From: Larus michahellis
Lineage: Eukaryota > Chordata > Aves > Charadriiformes > Laridae
Direction: 5' to 3'
Assembly (NCBI RefSeq): GCF_964199755.1
Contig: NC_133906.1
Span: forward strand, 15,535,378-15,599,377
Length of the DNA stretch: 64,000 nt
Of the stretch, positions 47,609 to 59,140 are shown one piece after another. The notes under the pieces were generated by a model that saw nothing but the letters and a program-made list of their open reading frames with translations, ran no database searches and was not told where the DNA came from. Position 1 is the first letter of the stretch, and each line of letters starts with the position of its first letter. The position numbers and the translations under genes are program-made.

Positions 47609-47640
47609 CCCCCCCCCCCATATATATATTTATTTATTTA
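47609..47640. repeat. C-run followed by AT microsatellite
   Basis: A run of eleven C is followed by alternating AT and TTTA units. Simple repeat only. Confidence 0.75.
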
Positions 47641-47962
47641 AATGTTTTAGCAAAGATGTTTCAGTCTAAAGGGAAGTGGTGTTTTGTATGTGGCACTTAC
47701 CTTCTGACACAGAATTTCCCTCTTGCAACTGCAGTATCGGGGATGGCAAGGGATGATCCTCCTGTTTCTGGGAACTTAAACCTGCCTGGAGATGTAGTTT
47801 AACAGGCTTGGGAAAACCAGCTCAGAGTCACAGTTCTTACTCTTCGTGGCTTCAGTTATTGTTTCCAAGAGTTGTTTTGTTCAAAGCACAGATTTTGGGT
47901 TAAAGGGAACACATGTGCCAAACCAAACAGTTTTTTCATTAGTCTCCCATTCTAGTAAGGTC

Positions 47963-47983
47963 GGGGGGGGGGGGAGGGGGGGG
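47963..47983. repeat. G12-A-G8 homopolymer run
   Basis: Twenty G with one A form a near-homopolymer that could fold as a G-quadruplex on the plus strand. Its length is likely unstable. Confidence 0.8.
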
Positions 47984-49344
47984 ATGTGTGGAATTACAAT
48001 TGGTTTCCTCTGTGCCCAGTTTTTGCTGGTGGTTTTGGTTTGGCAGACAAACCCGGAGCTAAGAGTCATTTGCACAGGCTATACACTGCGAGGGGTGAGT
48101 CACGGAGTGCTGCGTTTGGGCAACCGGAGCTGTGTACAGCATTCCCAACAGAGCGTTAACCACCACTTGTGCAACCATATCAATGTTCTTCCAGGAAATA
48201 CATTGCCCAGTAGTCACTAAATAAGCATAAAACTTTTCTTGAAGTCTGTTGGTGTGTTGAAATCAAATGTCTTCCAGGAAAAACTGCAGTTTTTGTTAAG
48301 ATGTGACTCAAGAAAGGAGAGGGGCAGGTTGGCTAACCCATGGGTCTAGGTTTGCCCGAAGATCGGGTTCAGATGCTCAGCCTGAAGCAGGACCTTGTGG
48401 TTGATATCTCCAAAGGTTTAATTTCTTAAATACTCTGGGATCTTATTCAAGCTCCTTCCTAATAGGCGTCTGAAGCTTGTAGCTCCGTCCTTGTGCAGAA
48501 TAGGAAAATACTTTGAAATCAAATAGCTCTTTCTCCTTCAGCTCTGCCAGGGTATTATCACAGTAAATAAGTATATAGTGTATGTGTGCAAATATGTAAT
48601 TTTTTCCTTTTTTTCCTGTTTGAACTGGAGGAAACCCTTGAGCTGAGACCAGGCATTGCCTTGATTATATAGTATAAGATCAGTGTTGCAGGAGTCGCAG
48701 CCTGGTGTGAGGCTGCCTTTGCACAGCTGGGAGCAGCCAGGAAGGACCATGGTACTGTTTGGAGAACACCAGGAGGTTTTAATGCATTTAAACCCCTGCT
48801 GGCTTTACCCTTCCTGTCTCTTGCTGCCCTTTTTCGCCGAGGAGCGGTGTAGGTGCCTTGTTGGGTGCAGAGTCCCTCCTTTTGGGCCAGGGTGAAAACT
48901 GCACAGAAAGAGGAGGGGGTAGTAATAAATCTGTAGCTAATCTCAGCTCACAGGTTTCTGTTGCCTGATTTTTCATTGTACAACCTTCCGTAACCTGAGA
49001 TCTTGTCTTAATCACTGCATTTTACTTGTTTTTATATGGATCTGCAGTGTTTGATTTGCATTTATTTAATGTAATACTAGACTAGTGGCTATAGCTGCAT
49101 GGCACAGCCCTTCTTTATGTAAAAAGATTCCTCAGTGTTTGGGTAAAGTTCAAATCCTAAAATGAGAAATGGAAGTAAATAGGACTGGAATAATGTTTTC
49201 TAATTTCACTGTCATCGAGTTGCCACGTCTCTAAATCAGCTTCTCTGGTTCAGTGCTTTTCCCCAAACCAGTTCGTCCACCAAACAAAGTTATTGGAAGT
49301 GGCTGGAGTTCCCTGGTGGCTTAAGGAAATTTAAGAGCAATTGT

Positions 49345-50500
49345 CAGCTTTTTTAAATATATTTTTTTATTACTTTTTTTTCATTTGTCTTAGAAAGAAA
49401 TATGAAATCTGCATGCAATCTTCTAAATATTTCAAACATTTAAATAGGATATGATAATTTAGCAGTACGGTACATTATACAGGAAGATAATATAGGGAGA
49501 CTTCCTATAGTATATTTACAGATGAAAAGGTAGTTTTGTTATTTTAAAAAGAGGAATGCACTGCTTAACATTGAAGTATTACATTCAAAATAATGTAATG
49601 AATATGTTGTATTGTGACTAAAACATATATAGGTATTTATATGTTTGCCCTATCATATTTTTCATAAAAAGGTACCTTTTAAAGGCTTTTTTTTGTTGTT
49701 GTTGCTACAAATCTAGGAAATCATACACAATAGTCTTGAAGCTTAAAATGACGCAGTACTGAAGCCACAAACTGTCTGTAAGAACTTCAGGTGGAAAAAA
49801 AAATTAAACACTTTTAGTAATAAAAATGGCCTAGAAATGCTTTCTAATGCATGAAGGGTTAAATGGGGGATAGGGTAGGCTTCACCTTGCAGCCAGACCT
49901 CAAGTCCATTAAAGAAGAGGTACACAGGTGATGTTCATACTCATTTGACGATGAGCCGAGGGACCCCACTTCGGTGGTTACAGCCACCACATTTCAGCGG
50001 CATGTTCCCCAGCAAACTCGTCTTTGGTCCCCGCTTTGCCTGACCGTGGCGGAGGCTGCAAACATGACAAACCACCACAGCACCGAAGCTTTCCCACTGC
50101 GAAAGGGTGAGGGATGTGGCCATATAACACCTTTACATACATTACTGTTTGTCTAATGAGCTTATAAAGCTCGATTGCAATCATAGTGAAGTATGAATGA
50201 ATAACAATAAAAAAAAAAAACAAACCACAAACAAACCCAACCTCTTTAAAATGAAAAGTGTGAGTTTTCCCAATCTCAGTACAGAGCAGATGGGTGTGAA
50301 ATCTGAAGTGCAACAGGTGCTTTTGAAATCTGGAAGCCTTTTGCACGCAGCTATAAAATGTAAAAACTGACCCTTGGTAAAAAGTGCTTTATAATAATAT
50401 AGAATTTGTGTCTTATGTCTGTGAGAAAGAAATAATCTTCTGCAGAGCCCAGTCCTATGCCAGCCAAGGGAGTCCACCTCATTCCTCATGCTGCCTCCTC
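49345..50500 (-). other. CXCL14: CXCL14 3' untranslated region
   Basis: After the TAA stop in exon 4 the minus strand continues through about 1.15 kb of AT-rich unique sequence. It reaches a canonical AATAAA at 49366-49371. Mammalian CXCL14 also has a 3' UTR of roughly this length in its last exon. The end is estimated 20 bases beyond the signal. Confidence 0.6.
49366..49371 (-). terminator. CXCL14: CXCL14 polyadenylation signal AATAAA
   Basis: The plus strand TTTATT gives AATAAA on the minus strand, followed by T-rich sequence in the transcript direction. It is the signal that best fits a full-length 3' UTR; an upstream alternative site cannot be excluded. Confidence 0.55.
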
Positions 50501-50516
50501 TTATTCTTCATAAACC
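50501..50516 (-). CDS. CXCL14: CXCL14 coding exon 4 (VYEE and stop)
   Basis: Only 16 coding bases follow the TTCTGTTTAG acceptor: one base completing Arg94, then GTT TAT GAA GAA TAA for Val-Tyr-Glu-Glu-stop. This matches the conserved end of vertebrate CXCL14. The exon is far too short for ORF prediction and was found by phase and ending. Confidence 0.93.
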
Positions 50517-53500
50517 CTAAACAGAAAGAAAGGCAAGGGCAAGGTGTTTAAATGATGAATGAAATAACTCCATTTCAGATAATAAAAAAAAAAAAGACCC
50601 AAACACCAAAAAAACCCCCAGAAACCAGATTTTTAGCCTTTAAGTAAATTGGAAAGAAAGTTATTGAATTCATCAGTCACTGGATTGCTCTCCATAAAGC
50701 ATCTGTGAGAAGGTTTGGACTTTGACATTGCGGCATTTTGCAGGTGTGCAGGGAGTAACACGCTCTGCCACCATTATCAGGATATATGAGATTGAAATCC
50801 ACATCTGCTAATACACTTTAACTGCTGGAAAATTCCTGTGTTGTATACAACTGTTGAAGTATATCATCAGCTGTATGTAAATAATAAACTCACAATGTCT
50901 GTCATGTTTAGAATAATATTAGACTCCATTATTATGTCCTGAGAAGACCACTTGACAGGCTTGGTTGCTGAAAAATCCTAGTTGTGCAGGCATGGGGAAA
51001 ACTAGGGGCAATGCTGTTTTGGGGGAAGAGATTCATGTTTGTACTGCATTTGACTTTAAATTCCCTGGCTTTTCCTGGGGAGCAGGGCAGGGGGTTTGGT
51101 ACAGCTGGCACTGAAGGCACTGACAGGCTTGTGTTTTTTCTTTTTTTTTATTTATTATGAGGACTTGGTTTAAATTAGGCTCTTCATGTCTGAAATATTC
51201 ATTTGACGCTGCTCGGCTGCCCTGCTTGCCAGGTTAGCAGTGTTGGGGACCTGCTGGGTGCCATGCAGGGGTGACGTGCTGCAGCGGGGCAATGCCAGTT
51301 CTGGGCAAGGTAAAACACCGAGGGATGTGCTACATCCCTTCTGCATGTCCCAGGCCGGCAGCCAAAGCCATGGGGATGCTGAGCTTGCTGTCCTTCCTCC
51401 TCTCCCTGGCGGCAGGGACAGTCTCCCTCCCCTGGCTGGACTATGGGGAAGCCTTGAGCTGACTGTTACTTTGGGCTATGGAGGACTGTAGAATCATAAA
51501 GTCATAGAATGATTAGAGTTGGAAGGGACCTTGAAGATCGTCTAGTCCCACCCCCCTGCCCTGGGCAGGGACACCTCCCACCACACCAGGTTGCTCCAAG
51601 CCCCGTCCAACCTGGCCTTGAACCCCTCCAGGGATGGGGCAGCCCCAGCTTCTCTGGGCAACCTGGGCCAGGGGCTCACCACCCTCACAGCAAACAATTT
51701 CTTCCTGAGATCTCTTATCTAAATCTCCCCTCTTTCAGTTTAAAACCGTTCCCCCTCATCCTGTCGCGTCCCTCCCCAGCTTTCCTGGAGCCCCTTTAGG
51801 GACTGGGAGGCTGCTATATTTTCAGTACTGAGAAATCACTTCCATGCCCTGAGCACAGGAGCAGCGCTGCTATCTGCAGGCAGGAGCTGGGCTGCAGCAT
51901 GTGGCCGCTGGCTCTCGCAGCCTTGCAGGGAGCATCCCTCATCTCGGGCTGCTTGGGAGAATGCTGCATGTTTCCTGAATGCACGAGCCTGGGGCTGAGC
52001 ATCCTTTGTCACCTTAGTGATGGCTTTATTAAAAAAAAAAAGTATAAAACAGGAGAAGAGGATAAATATGTGATTATGCAGTAGCCAGGGCTTCCCCACA
52101 TGCTCTGATTGCGGAGCAGCCGCAGGGAGCTGGCAGGGAGTCAGGGGAGCCGGCTGGGGGGCTCAGCACCCACCACCTCTTGCAGTGCCATGGCATTGTC
52201 CGTGCCACCAGGCACCATGTGGCTGTGCCAGAGCTTGCTGGTACCCTTGGACCTGCTGAGAGATGGGGCTTGCTTCTCGCTGGCCCCATTTGACCTCAAC
52301 TTTGGGGAGCAAATTTCCCATCAGTTGAGGAGGATCAGGGTTTGGTGGGCCTGTGCTGCGTGTGGAGGCTATTTCTTGGCCACGGCTGGAGTTGGGCAGC
52401 TCCCCTTAATTACAGATAGGGACATCGCCACTGTCAACCATCAGGAATTCATGTTTCTCGCTCTCTCCCTTCTATCTGTGACTGATGGCTTGCAAAGAAA
52501 AAAACGTACTCTTTGCAAGGGAGAAGGTGGCAGAGCACCTTGCCCGCAAGTTACTGTTTTTGTGGGAATATCACACTAGTTAAAATTGGCAAAGTTCTGC
52601 GTCATCATATACTGATGACTTTGAGGTGCTGTTATTAAAGTGTGTGACAAGGCACTATCTTCCCAGCTCTGCTGACTGCTTTCCTTGTGACTGTGTGGAA
52701 GTAATTCAGCTTTTCATCTTGGCTATTTACCCATAGAAGGGAGGTAGGTGAGTGTATGTAAATAACTGAGAACATCAGCTGATGAATAGTTTAACAGAAA
52801 ATAATTACTATTTATAGTCAGAACAGCCTAATCCTAAAATAGAAGTGAGGACTGCATGCGGCAGGAAAGAAAGAACATCAAGAACATCCATTTATAACTG
52901 TAATTTTGGTAACGAAATACATCTGTGCTGGATAGAGAATTTCAGTGTGTGTGTTTTCCTGGGCTTTCTCTGAATGCTGCTGGTTGCCCAATTTGCCACC
53001 AAAGTTTTTTTTTTTTTTTTTTCCCCCTCACCCATTCAGTAAGTTTGCACTTACCTGCCTTTCTCTTTCCATACTCGGTACCACTTCAGCAGCCTCACTG
53101 TGTTCTGGCGCTTGGGGTTTAAGCAGTGCTGCTGCTCCCCTCTCACCCGCGTCCACAGAGTCACACTGCAAGGCAAGCGAGCATGGGTTACGGGAGTCGA
53201 GGGAAATACTGGTCCCCTGCTCCCACTCCAGATAAATGCCAAAATCACGCGGGTGGGCAGTGGAAGGGTTTTCATGCTCTCTGTTTTATGGCAGATATTT
53301 GAGTTTATTGTAATATTAGAGCAGATCTTCATCTGCTATCAGTCAGTGCAGCGCAATATTGTCCCCATTATACTAGGTTGGACCATGTGAAGACTTACCC
53401 ACTGTTTCTAATCAGTGGGTTTGTTCTGCCTGTCTTAGATGCTTTGTTTTGAGCTTAATAGCTGTTTTAATTAGCGTGCATTCAGGCAGCCACAAGGCCT

Positions 53501-56500
53501 CTGCATGAGGAGATGGTTCCCTTACACTCAACAACGCTGCGCCCAAGAGAAAAGATCAGACCTGTTTCATTGGTTATTTTTTCTCTTTTTTTTTTTTGAA
53601 GGCCACAATATTTTAAGTTCTTGCACATGGCCGAGTACCTGTGTGCCCAGCAGAGTAGCTCTGAGCCCCAGCATGCAGTCCTGGGGCTTCAGCCTCCCCT
53701 GATCACAGGCTGACCCCTTTCTCCTCGCCAGCAGCAGCGGCTGGGTGTCCCTTTTATTGTCAGGACAAGACATGCTGGGAAGCAAAATGTAGCAAAGATC
53801 TTCAAGTCATTTTAGGGTTCATCCTAGAGAGTTTAGCAAAGCCATCGCTGGTTGGTCTGTGACAATTGAGGTGACATGAGAGACCTGGAGCTGCTTCCCA
53901 AAAGGATGGCTTTCCAGACAGTCCAAGACTGCTATCACTACTTAAGGCTTAAAATCAAGCAGTTTTTTATCTTATTAATTTTGTGATTTTTTTTTTCTCT
54001 TTAAAAAACAAAACCCGACAATTTTTGTTGGAATTATTCATTTTCTGGAAATATCATCCGTAACAGAGAAACACGGTTTTTAGTTTAACTAAAATACCAT
54101 ACCGGAATTACTTAAACACTGCTAGAGATGTGAGTAAAATTATGGCAGAGAACCAGAAATATCTGGGTGTACTAATGGGCTTCTTTAGTGATTTTGTTCA
54201 GAAAGGAGCTGTTTATCTTCTAATGCAAGAAAAAGTTCCTTGCAGACTTTCCCAGCTCTCCCGGACGGTGCGGAGGGGACGTGCCTGGCTGGAATTGAAA
54301 TGCTGTTTGTTGCCTGCATGAGCTCAGCTAAGGGTCTCACCACATTTCCCACTTCGATGTTATAAAAGGAGTTCAAATAGTTCTTTCCATTCAACTAACC
54401 TTCTTCTGCTCTCCCCTTCTCTGCTCCACCTCCAACAGGTGTGAGCCAAAGTCACAAAAAGACAAGGTGTCACTTTTGGTTTGCTTGCCGGGAGGATGTG
54501 GCCCTTTCCCCAACGTGTGGGAAAGCGGTGGAAGGCCTCCAAGAGCCTCCATGGCTGCAGACATCGGAGAAGGAAGGGTCACTGCTAAAACTTCTGGACT
54601 GTCTCTGCTCCAAGGGCATTCTCAGCCAACCCCTCTGGGGATCAGCGTGTATGTGAGAAAGGGAGTTTTCCTACAGCTTTGAATGGGAGTGGAACTAAAC
54701 CTTCATCAAAGGCACAAGACGTGCAAATGTTAAGGGACTTGAGGTCAGCATGAAGTTTCTCCATCCAGCAGCCACCTTCTTGTCTGTGCTGGCTGATGCC
54801 AGACCTTGGCTTGGGTTTCTCTTCTGACAGAATACAGAGGGTATTTCGAGAAAGCGATGGACAAGCTGAATCGCAGGAGGAGAGGAACAGGAGTGCCTCT
54901 GAAAAGCAGCAAGCCCTACATTTGCACCAGAAGCAGTGAAGAACAATTCTGGATTTACTAGAGCCTGCAGTCTGAGGAGGAGAAGATGCATAGTTTTCTT
55001 TTCAGGTGAACAACTGAGTCTTTTCTCAGGCTGAAATATGTTGCTTTGACTTCATCTGTAGGTTTTCTGCTTTGATGCTGGAGGCTGGACAGCAGAGGAG
55101 ACGTTCCTAAGCCAGCCCCATCATCCCCTGTGGTTCCTGTACAGTCCCTGGTGCTGTGAGCACAGGGTTGAGTGGTAGCATTTTTGGGCACCCTGAGCTG
55201 ACCTAGCCCTGCTCTTGGGGATGCTGGTCCAGCAGACGTAAGGTGACGTACCTAAGAAGAGGCATTGCGGGAGCGGATACCCTGAAGTGAGGAGTTCCCT
55301 GGGTGGTCTGCAAGAAGAGGCTGAGGGGAATGGAGAAGGAACTGAAGCACCAGAATGTACACCTCCAGTGATATCCCTCCGGTGGGATTTGTGACATGAG
55401 CTCACTCCAGTGGTGTGCACCGAGCTGTCTCTTAGCTGCCTAGGGCTTGGTGGCTGGAGCCTTCACCCACAGTATCTGAGGGTCCCTGTGCCAAAATCCT
55501 TCCCGGTATGTCTATGCCTCCAGGTCTGCAACGAGCACCCCTGGGTCAGTCTGTGACCCCCAGTGCCTTGTGCCCCTACACATCTCATCTGCATGGATGG
55601 TGGGGCTGCACCTCGCCTGCAAACACCCTGTCCTCAGGGCCAAGAGGCTCCTGGTTCATCCCAAGCCGGTGCAGGGACTGCCATCCACCTCAGCGCTCCC
55701 TAGAGAAAGGCTCCCAGTGGTGCCTGTTTCCCATCAGCTGCTCTTGCCCCAACACATTCCTCCCTCTTTAGGATGAGGCAATATGTGGAGGGGGGTTGGA
55801 TCCTTTAGGGAGGAAAAGTTAAACCTCGTGCCTATTTTCTGCTGCTTTTCCTCATTCCCGGTGACAGATACACACACAATTACTGCTAGATGTATTGTGA
55901 CTCTTGATAGGCTTTGACTAGACCGAGGATCTAGTTTAGCTGTCTCTCAGCCTGTACCACAGCTCTGCTGGGGGGGTTATAGCCAAAGACAAATTCCTTC
56001 CTAAACTGCACCCCCATACCTACTACTTCTCTGCCCAACATAATTTGCATCATGTTTCTGCTGTATGAGAGCTTTTGAGGAGGGCAGGAGGGGACCCAGC
56101 TTCAACAACTCATTTTAGATGATCACCGTGGCAACAAAAACTCAGTTGCAGGAATTTAGCTCCTCTCTGCCTTGTCCGGAGACTCCTGGATCAACTGGTT
56201 CATGGAATATTAATTTCAGTTTGCTTTCGGTGCTGACTTCAGACTGCATTAGGGTGGCTGGAAAGGTGGTGACGGCAGCGGGTTAGCCCTGCCTGCCCTG
56301 TGGGTGGGGGCAGCGACGGGATGGCTCTGTCCCCACAGACGCTGCAAAACCAGGGCAACCCTCCAGGCTTGAATAGCATTGCTCGGCATCTGCACAGCTA
56401 TCCAGCTGGGAAAGCAACCCACTCCTGCACAGCATTCCAGCTTTCCCGGCTTTCTGATTGAAAGCGATATGTTGCATTAATGAGATTTATTTTATACCCC

Positions 56501-58870
56501 CTGGCCACCATCTGCTTTTGGGCAAATGCCTGGAGTGGGATGCAAAGAGCTAGTGCCCCTCTACACCATCCCTTTGCTGTTGAAAGGTCAAAGCAAACAA
56601 AGTAAAGCTGCAAGGAGCTGATTCAGGCAGTGATGCTCTGTGAGCGTGTTTCTGTTCAGGTCGCCATCAGCTGATTTGGGCTTCAAGGAGGTGGGTCTGA
56701 TGTTCCCTGAGCTAAACATTGCTTGCGGTGATACTGGTGCGAATCTGGAGGATGCCTAAGGAAGCTGGGCTCTCAGCTCCTCCTCCTTATGCTTTCTGCC
56801 GAGTCTGGTGAGCCATTTCTGCATGGGCAGGATCAGGCTCCTGTGGTATCTCCTTGTTTGTGCCAGTTGGATGGGCAGGATTTGGCCCCATGAGCGCCAG
56901 AGGTGGTACATGGCTCAGCAGGACAGGACTTGGATCTTGCTGCTATAGCACCTTTCTAAGATTAAGCAAATGGTAAACGTTCAGTGAGGGGGCACAGACG
57001 CTGGAGTAAGTCAGTCCTTGGCGTTCTGGTGGTGTGGCTGCTCATGGGACCCTTTTCCCCCCTCTGAGGTGGCAGAGGGGCTCGGTGCAGTCTTCTCGGC
57101 TGATCTGCCCTTCTGGTCCTTATCCAGCCCCACGTGCTGGTTGGATGCTGCTTTGTTGGGGGAATCTTAAGATTCCAAAACAGGATAGGGAAAAAAAACC
57201 CACAAACCACCTTAAAATCTAAAAAAACCAAAAACAACCCTCCTTTTGAGCCAGTCATCAGAGATGTCAAAAATCCCCATACCTGCCTGGGTTTGGTTAG
57301 GCACTACATCACTTTGAGATGTCACAGCTTGCGGTGAGACGGGGAGGAAAGCGTTTTCTTACTTGCTGGGTAATCCCATCGAATGCAAGGGGATGGCTCT
57401 GGTACAACACAGGCGAAAATCTGACTCTGATTGGGATAATTCTTCCTTGCAGAAACCACCACGGACCAAACTCTGCTCGTGTTCTCACTCTGCACGCCCA
57501 GAGTAACTTGAGTAAATAGTTCTGGATTTTTCATCGGGCAGCTTGAAGTAGGATTTGTCCCTATCTTCACTTGAACTAATGATTATCCTTTTATTACCAC
57601 CTGTTCTGTAAATATTTCTTTGAGCAAAAAGGATTGTGTTGCAAAATGATAGCTGGGTTTTTGGTCAGAATTGCATGTTTGTTGCATCTGATACAGCAAA
57701 TAAGTATTCCCAGAAACTAGCTTGCTAGGGCATGAGAAAAACAAAGAACAAAGAAGGAACTTGCAGTATAAGGTATAGCTGATAGGGAAACAGAAAGCAA
57801 TAAATGAAGGAAAACTTACATAATCATCTCTTCCACACAAAACGGGTACCTTGGTTTTATTTCCAGCTTCCGGACGTTAGAGAATCTTATTTTAGGACCT
57901 TTTCTTGAACATTTGCACTTTACGCCTACAAGAGAAAGCATTTTCTCATGCGCTTGCAAAGCCTCCTGCATACCAAGCATCCCTTCCCCGCCAGCCTGTG
58001 TGCGCACACAAACTTCACTTCGCTCTTTTGAGCCTCAGTCTTTCAAGGCTTTTAATTTTGTAATGCTGCTGAGCTTTAAAAAAAAAAGTAATATTTTCTT
58101 TGCTATATCCCAGGAAAAGGTAGTGATGCTCTGGGAAATATGTTTCAGAGCACTATACATGCTCTGAGGCTTAGTAAATATGAGAGCTTTTTAAAGTGCA
58201 CCTGCTGTGATTTAAATGTAATTGTATTTAACAAAAGGAAATGAAAGAGTCAGAACTTGCTTTAAACTGAGCAAGCGAACGCACATCTCGGCTACTTTCT
58301 CATTCACTCACGTCTGTCTTGGACTTTGTAGGACTCTCAGTCATTTCTCCTCACAGGGATGCTGTCGTGCATTCGCAGCCAGACAAAAGCCAAGTGTTTT
58401 TTAACCATCACTTTTGCACACAGCAGAAAACGCGCACTGGGTGGGATTCGTGCTACCACATCAAGTCCAGCTCCGCTCTGTTTTCCCTGTGAAAACCACC
58501 CTCAGTTTCGAAGGAGATATTTGAGCTATATCCTGAACAACAGCGATCACGGGGTGATCTCCCACGCTGTGAGTCGGGGCTATTTCACTTGCGATGAAGA
58601 CCCAACTTTGTATTTTACCTCGACTTCCACCCTTAAAAAAACCCTCACAGCTCTGTTACCCACGGATTCAATACATCGCTTTTCCCAACGTGCAGGGGAC
58701 AGCGAAATCCAATTCGGGGTAACCAAGAGGCAAATTAAAATGACTGGAAAAGCAACCCTCTGGAAAAGAGTTTTACGTGGGAATAAAGCAGAATAAACCA
58801 ACTTACCTTCTGCGCTGGCTAAGCACATCGCGATGAACAGCAGGAGCAAAGCTGCTGTCAGGAGCTTCAT
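50501..58870 (-). CDS. CXCL14: C-X-C motif chemokine ligand 14, four-exon gene
   Basis: The coding sequence joins 58807-58870, 57820-57925, 53055-53165 and 50501-50516, all with GT-AG junctions and matching phases. It encodes 98 residues: a signal peptide (about 1-22), a CXC motif at Cys25 and Cys27, and partner cysteines at 51 and 71. The sequence after [22 protein letters not shown], is nearly the human CXCL14 segment, and the protein ends in the invariant VYEE. CXCL14 is a secreted homeostatic chemokine of epithelia, acting on monocytes and dendritic cells and modulating CXCL12 signalling. The family has an unusually short N-terminus before the CXC, also seen here. The start is the ATG at 58868-58870 with A at -3; mammals may use a second, longer start that is not evident here. 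The loop between Cys51 and Cys71 differs from mammals and is one residue shorter. One CR1 copy lies in intron 3. Confidence 0.95.
50517..53054 (-). other. CXCL14: CXCL14 intron 3
   Basis: The 2.5 kb intron has GT-AG ends. It contains a CR1 type B fragment in the sense orientation of the gene. No other gene is seen inside. Confidence 0.85.
51489..51812 (-). mobile_element. CR1 LINE 3' fragment, type B, in CXCL14 intron 3
   Basis: The left edge AGAATCATAAAGTCATAGAA and GAGTTGGAAGGGACCTTGAA is the inverted CR1 3' end. The body matches the copies at 9.5 and 38.3 kb. It lies in the same strand direction as CXCL14, so its tail is transcribed in the pre-mRNA. Confidence 0.93.
53055..53165 (-). CDS. 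CXCL14: CXCL14 coding exon 3
   Basis: The 111-base exon follows a TTGCAG acceptor and ends before GTAAGT. It encodes the segment [15 protein letters not shown] with the fourth cysteine, then [20 protein letters not shown], the C-terminal helix. The Ile codon is split with exon 2 and an Arg codon is split with exon 4. Confidence 0.95.
53166..57819 (-). other. CXCL14: CXCL14 intron 2
   Basis: The 4.65 kb intron is the largest of the gene and has GT-AG ends. I recognise no interspersed repeat or nested gene. Open frames near 54-56 kb are short and without domains. Confidence 0.85.
57820..57925 (-). CDS. CXCL14: CXCL14 coding exon 2 (CXC motif)
   Basis: The 106-base exon lies between a CTCTTGTAG acceptor and a GTAAGT donor. 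It encodes the mature N-terminus [11 protein letters not shown], the N-loop and beta-1 strand up to [11 protein letters not shown]. It contains three of the four conserved cysteines. Confidence 0.96.
57926..58806 (-). other. CXCL14: CXCL14 intron 1
   Basis: The 881-base intron has GT-AG ends. A plus-strand frame of 145 codons runs antisense through it and exon 1 (58359-58796); it shows no known domain. Confidence 0.88.
58807..58870 (-). CDS. CXCL14: CXCL14 coding exon 1 (signal peptide)
   Basis: This encodes 21 residues plus the first base of Gly22. A Leu/Ala-rich hydrophobic core ([16 protein letters not shown]) forms the signal peptide. The donor GTAAGT occupies 58801-58806, and the phase matches exon 2. 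Confidence 0.95.
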
Positions 58871-59065
58871 GCTGGGACAGCAGGTACCTAAAGCGATGCT
58901 GGGGATTTTAATTTTTTTTTTTTTTTTGCTTCGGCTTCGTTCCCCCCCGGATTTCCCCTGTCCCTAGGGCTGGATGTGGCCGGGGAGAGGACAGAAGAGA
59001 GCGGGTTCTGGCGATGCTGCTGCCCTGTCGCTCCTGCCTGCGCTCTGCCTGTTCCTGCCTGCGCT
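58871..59065 (-). other. CXCL14: Predicted CXCL14 5' untranslated region
   Basis: This is the sequence between the TATA-like element and the start codon. It contains an oligo-A run in the transcript near 58912-58927 and a 21-base-period tandem repeat near its 5' end. The start site is estimated from the TATA-like element only. Confidence 0.45.
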
Positions 59066-59070
59066 CTGCC
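59032..59070. repeat. Two-copy tandem repeat at CXCL14 start region
   Basis: The 18-base unit TCCTGCCTGCGCTCTGCC occurs exactly twice at a 21-base period (59032-59049, 59053-59070). It lies at the predicted transcription start of CXCL14. Confidence 0.9.
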
Positions 59071-59090
59071 GCTTTCCCCCCCTTGTCCTC

Positions 59091-59140
59091 TTTTAAAACA
59101 GCTCCCGCTGCCCTTGCTCCCGGCTCATTAATATGCAGAG
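59091..59140 (-). promoter_or_regulatory. CXCL14: CXCL14 core promoter candidate
   Basis: A TATA-like TTTTAAAA (59091-59098) is followed upstream on the minus strand by CTCTGCATATTAATGAG (59124-59140), which holds a POU/homeodomain-type TGCATATTAAT core. The GC-rich sequence beyond, to about 59.3 kb, forms a CpG-rich promoter. Positions fit a start site near 59065. Confidence 0.45.

Larger units (their letters stand above)
40213..49344. other. Intergenic DNA between NEUROG1 and CXCL14
   Basis: No protein gene is recognised. It holds a short CR1 remnant at 42.78 kb, a possible degenerate one at 47.5 kb, a C-run plus AT microsatellite at 47.61 kb and a G-run at 47.96 kb. A TATATAAA at 46413-46420 has no gene downstream that I can identify. 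Confidence 0.5.

Noticed and set aside
58359-58796. 145-codon plus-strand open frame antisense to CXCL14 intron 1
   Set aside because: No domain; lies within the intron of a confident minus-strand gene; probably chance.
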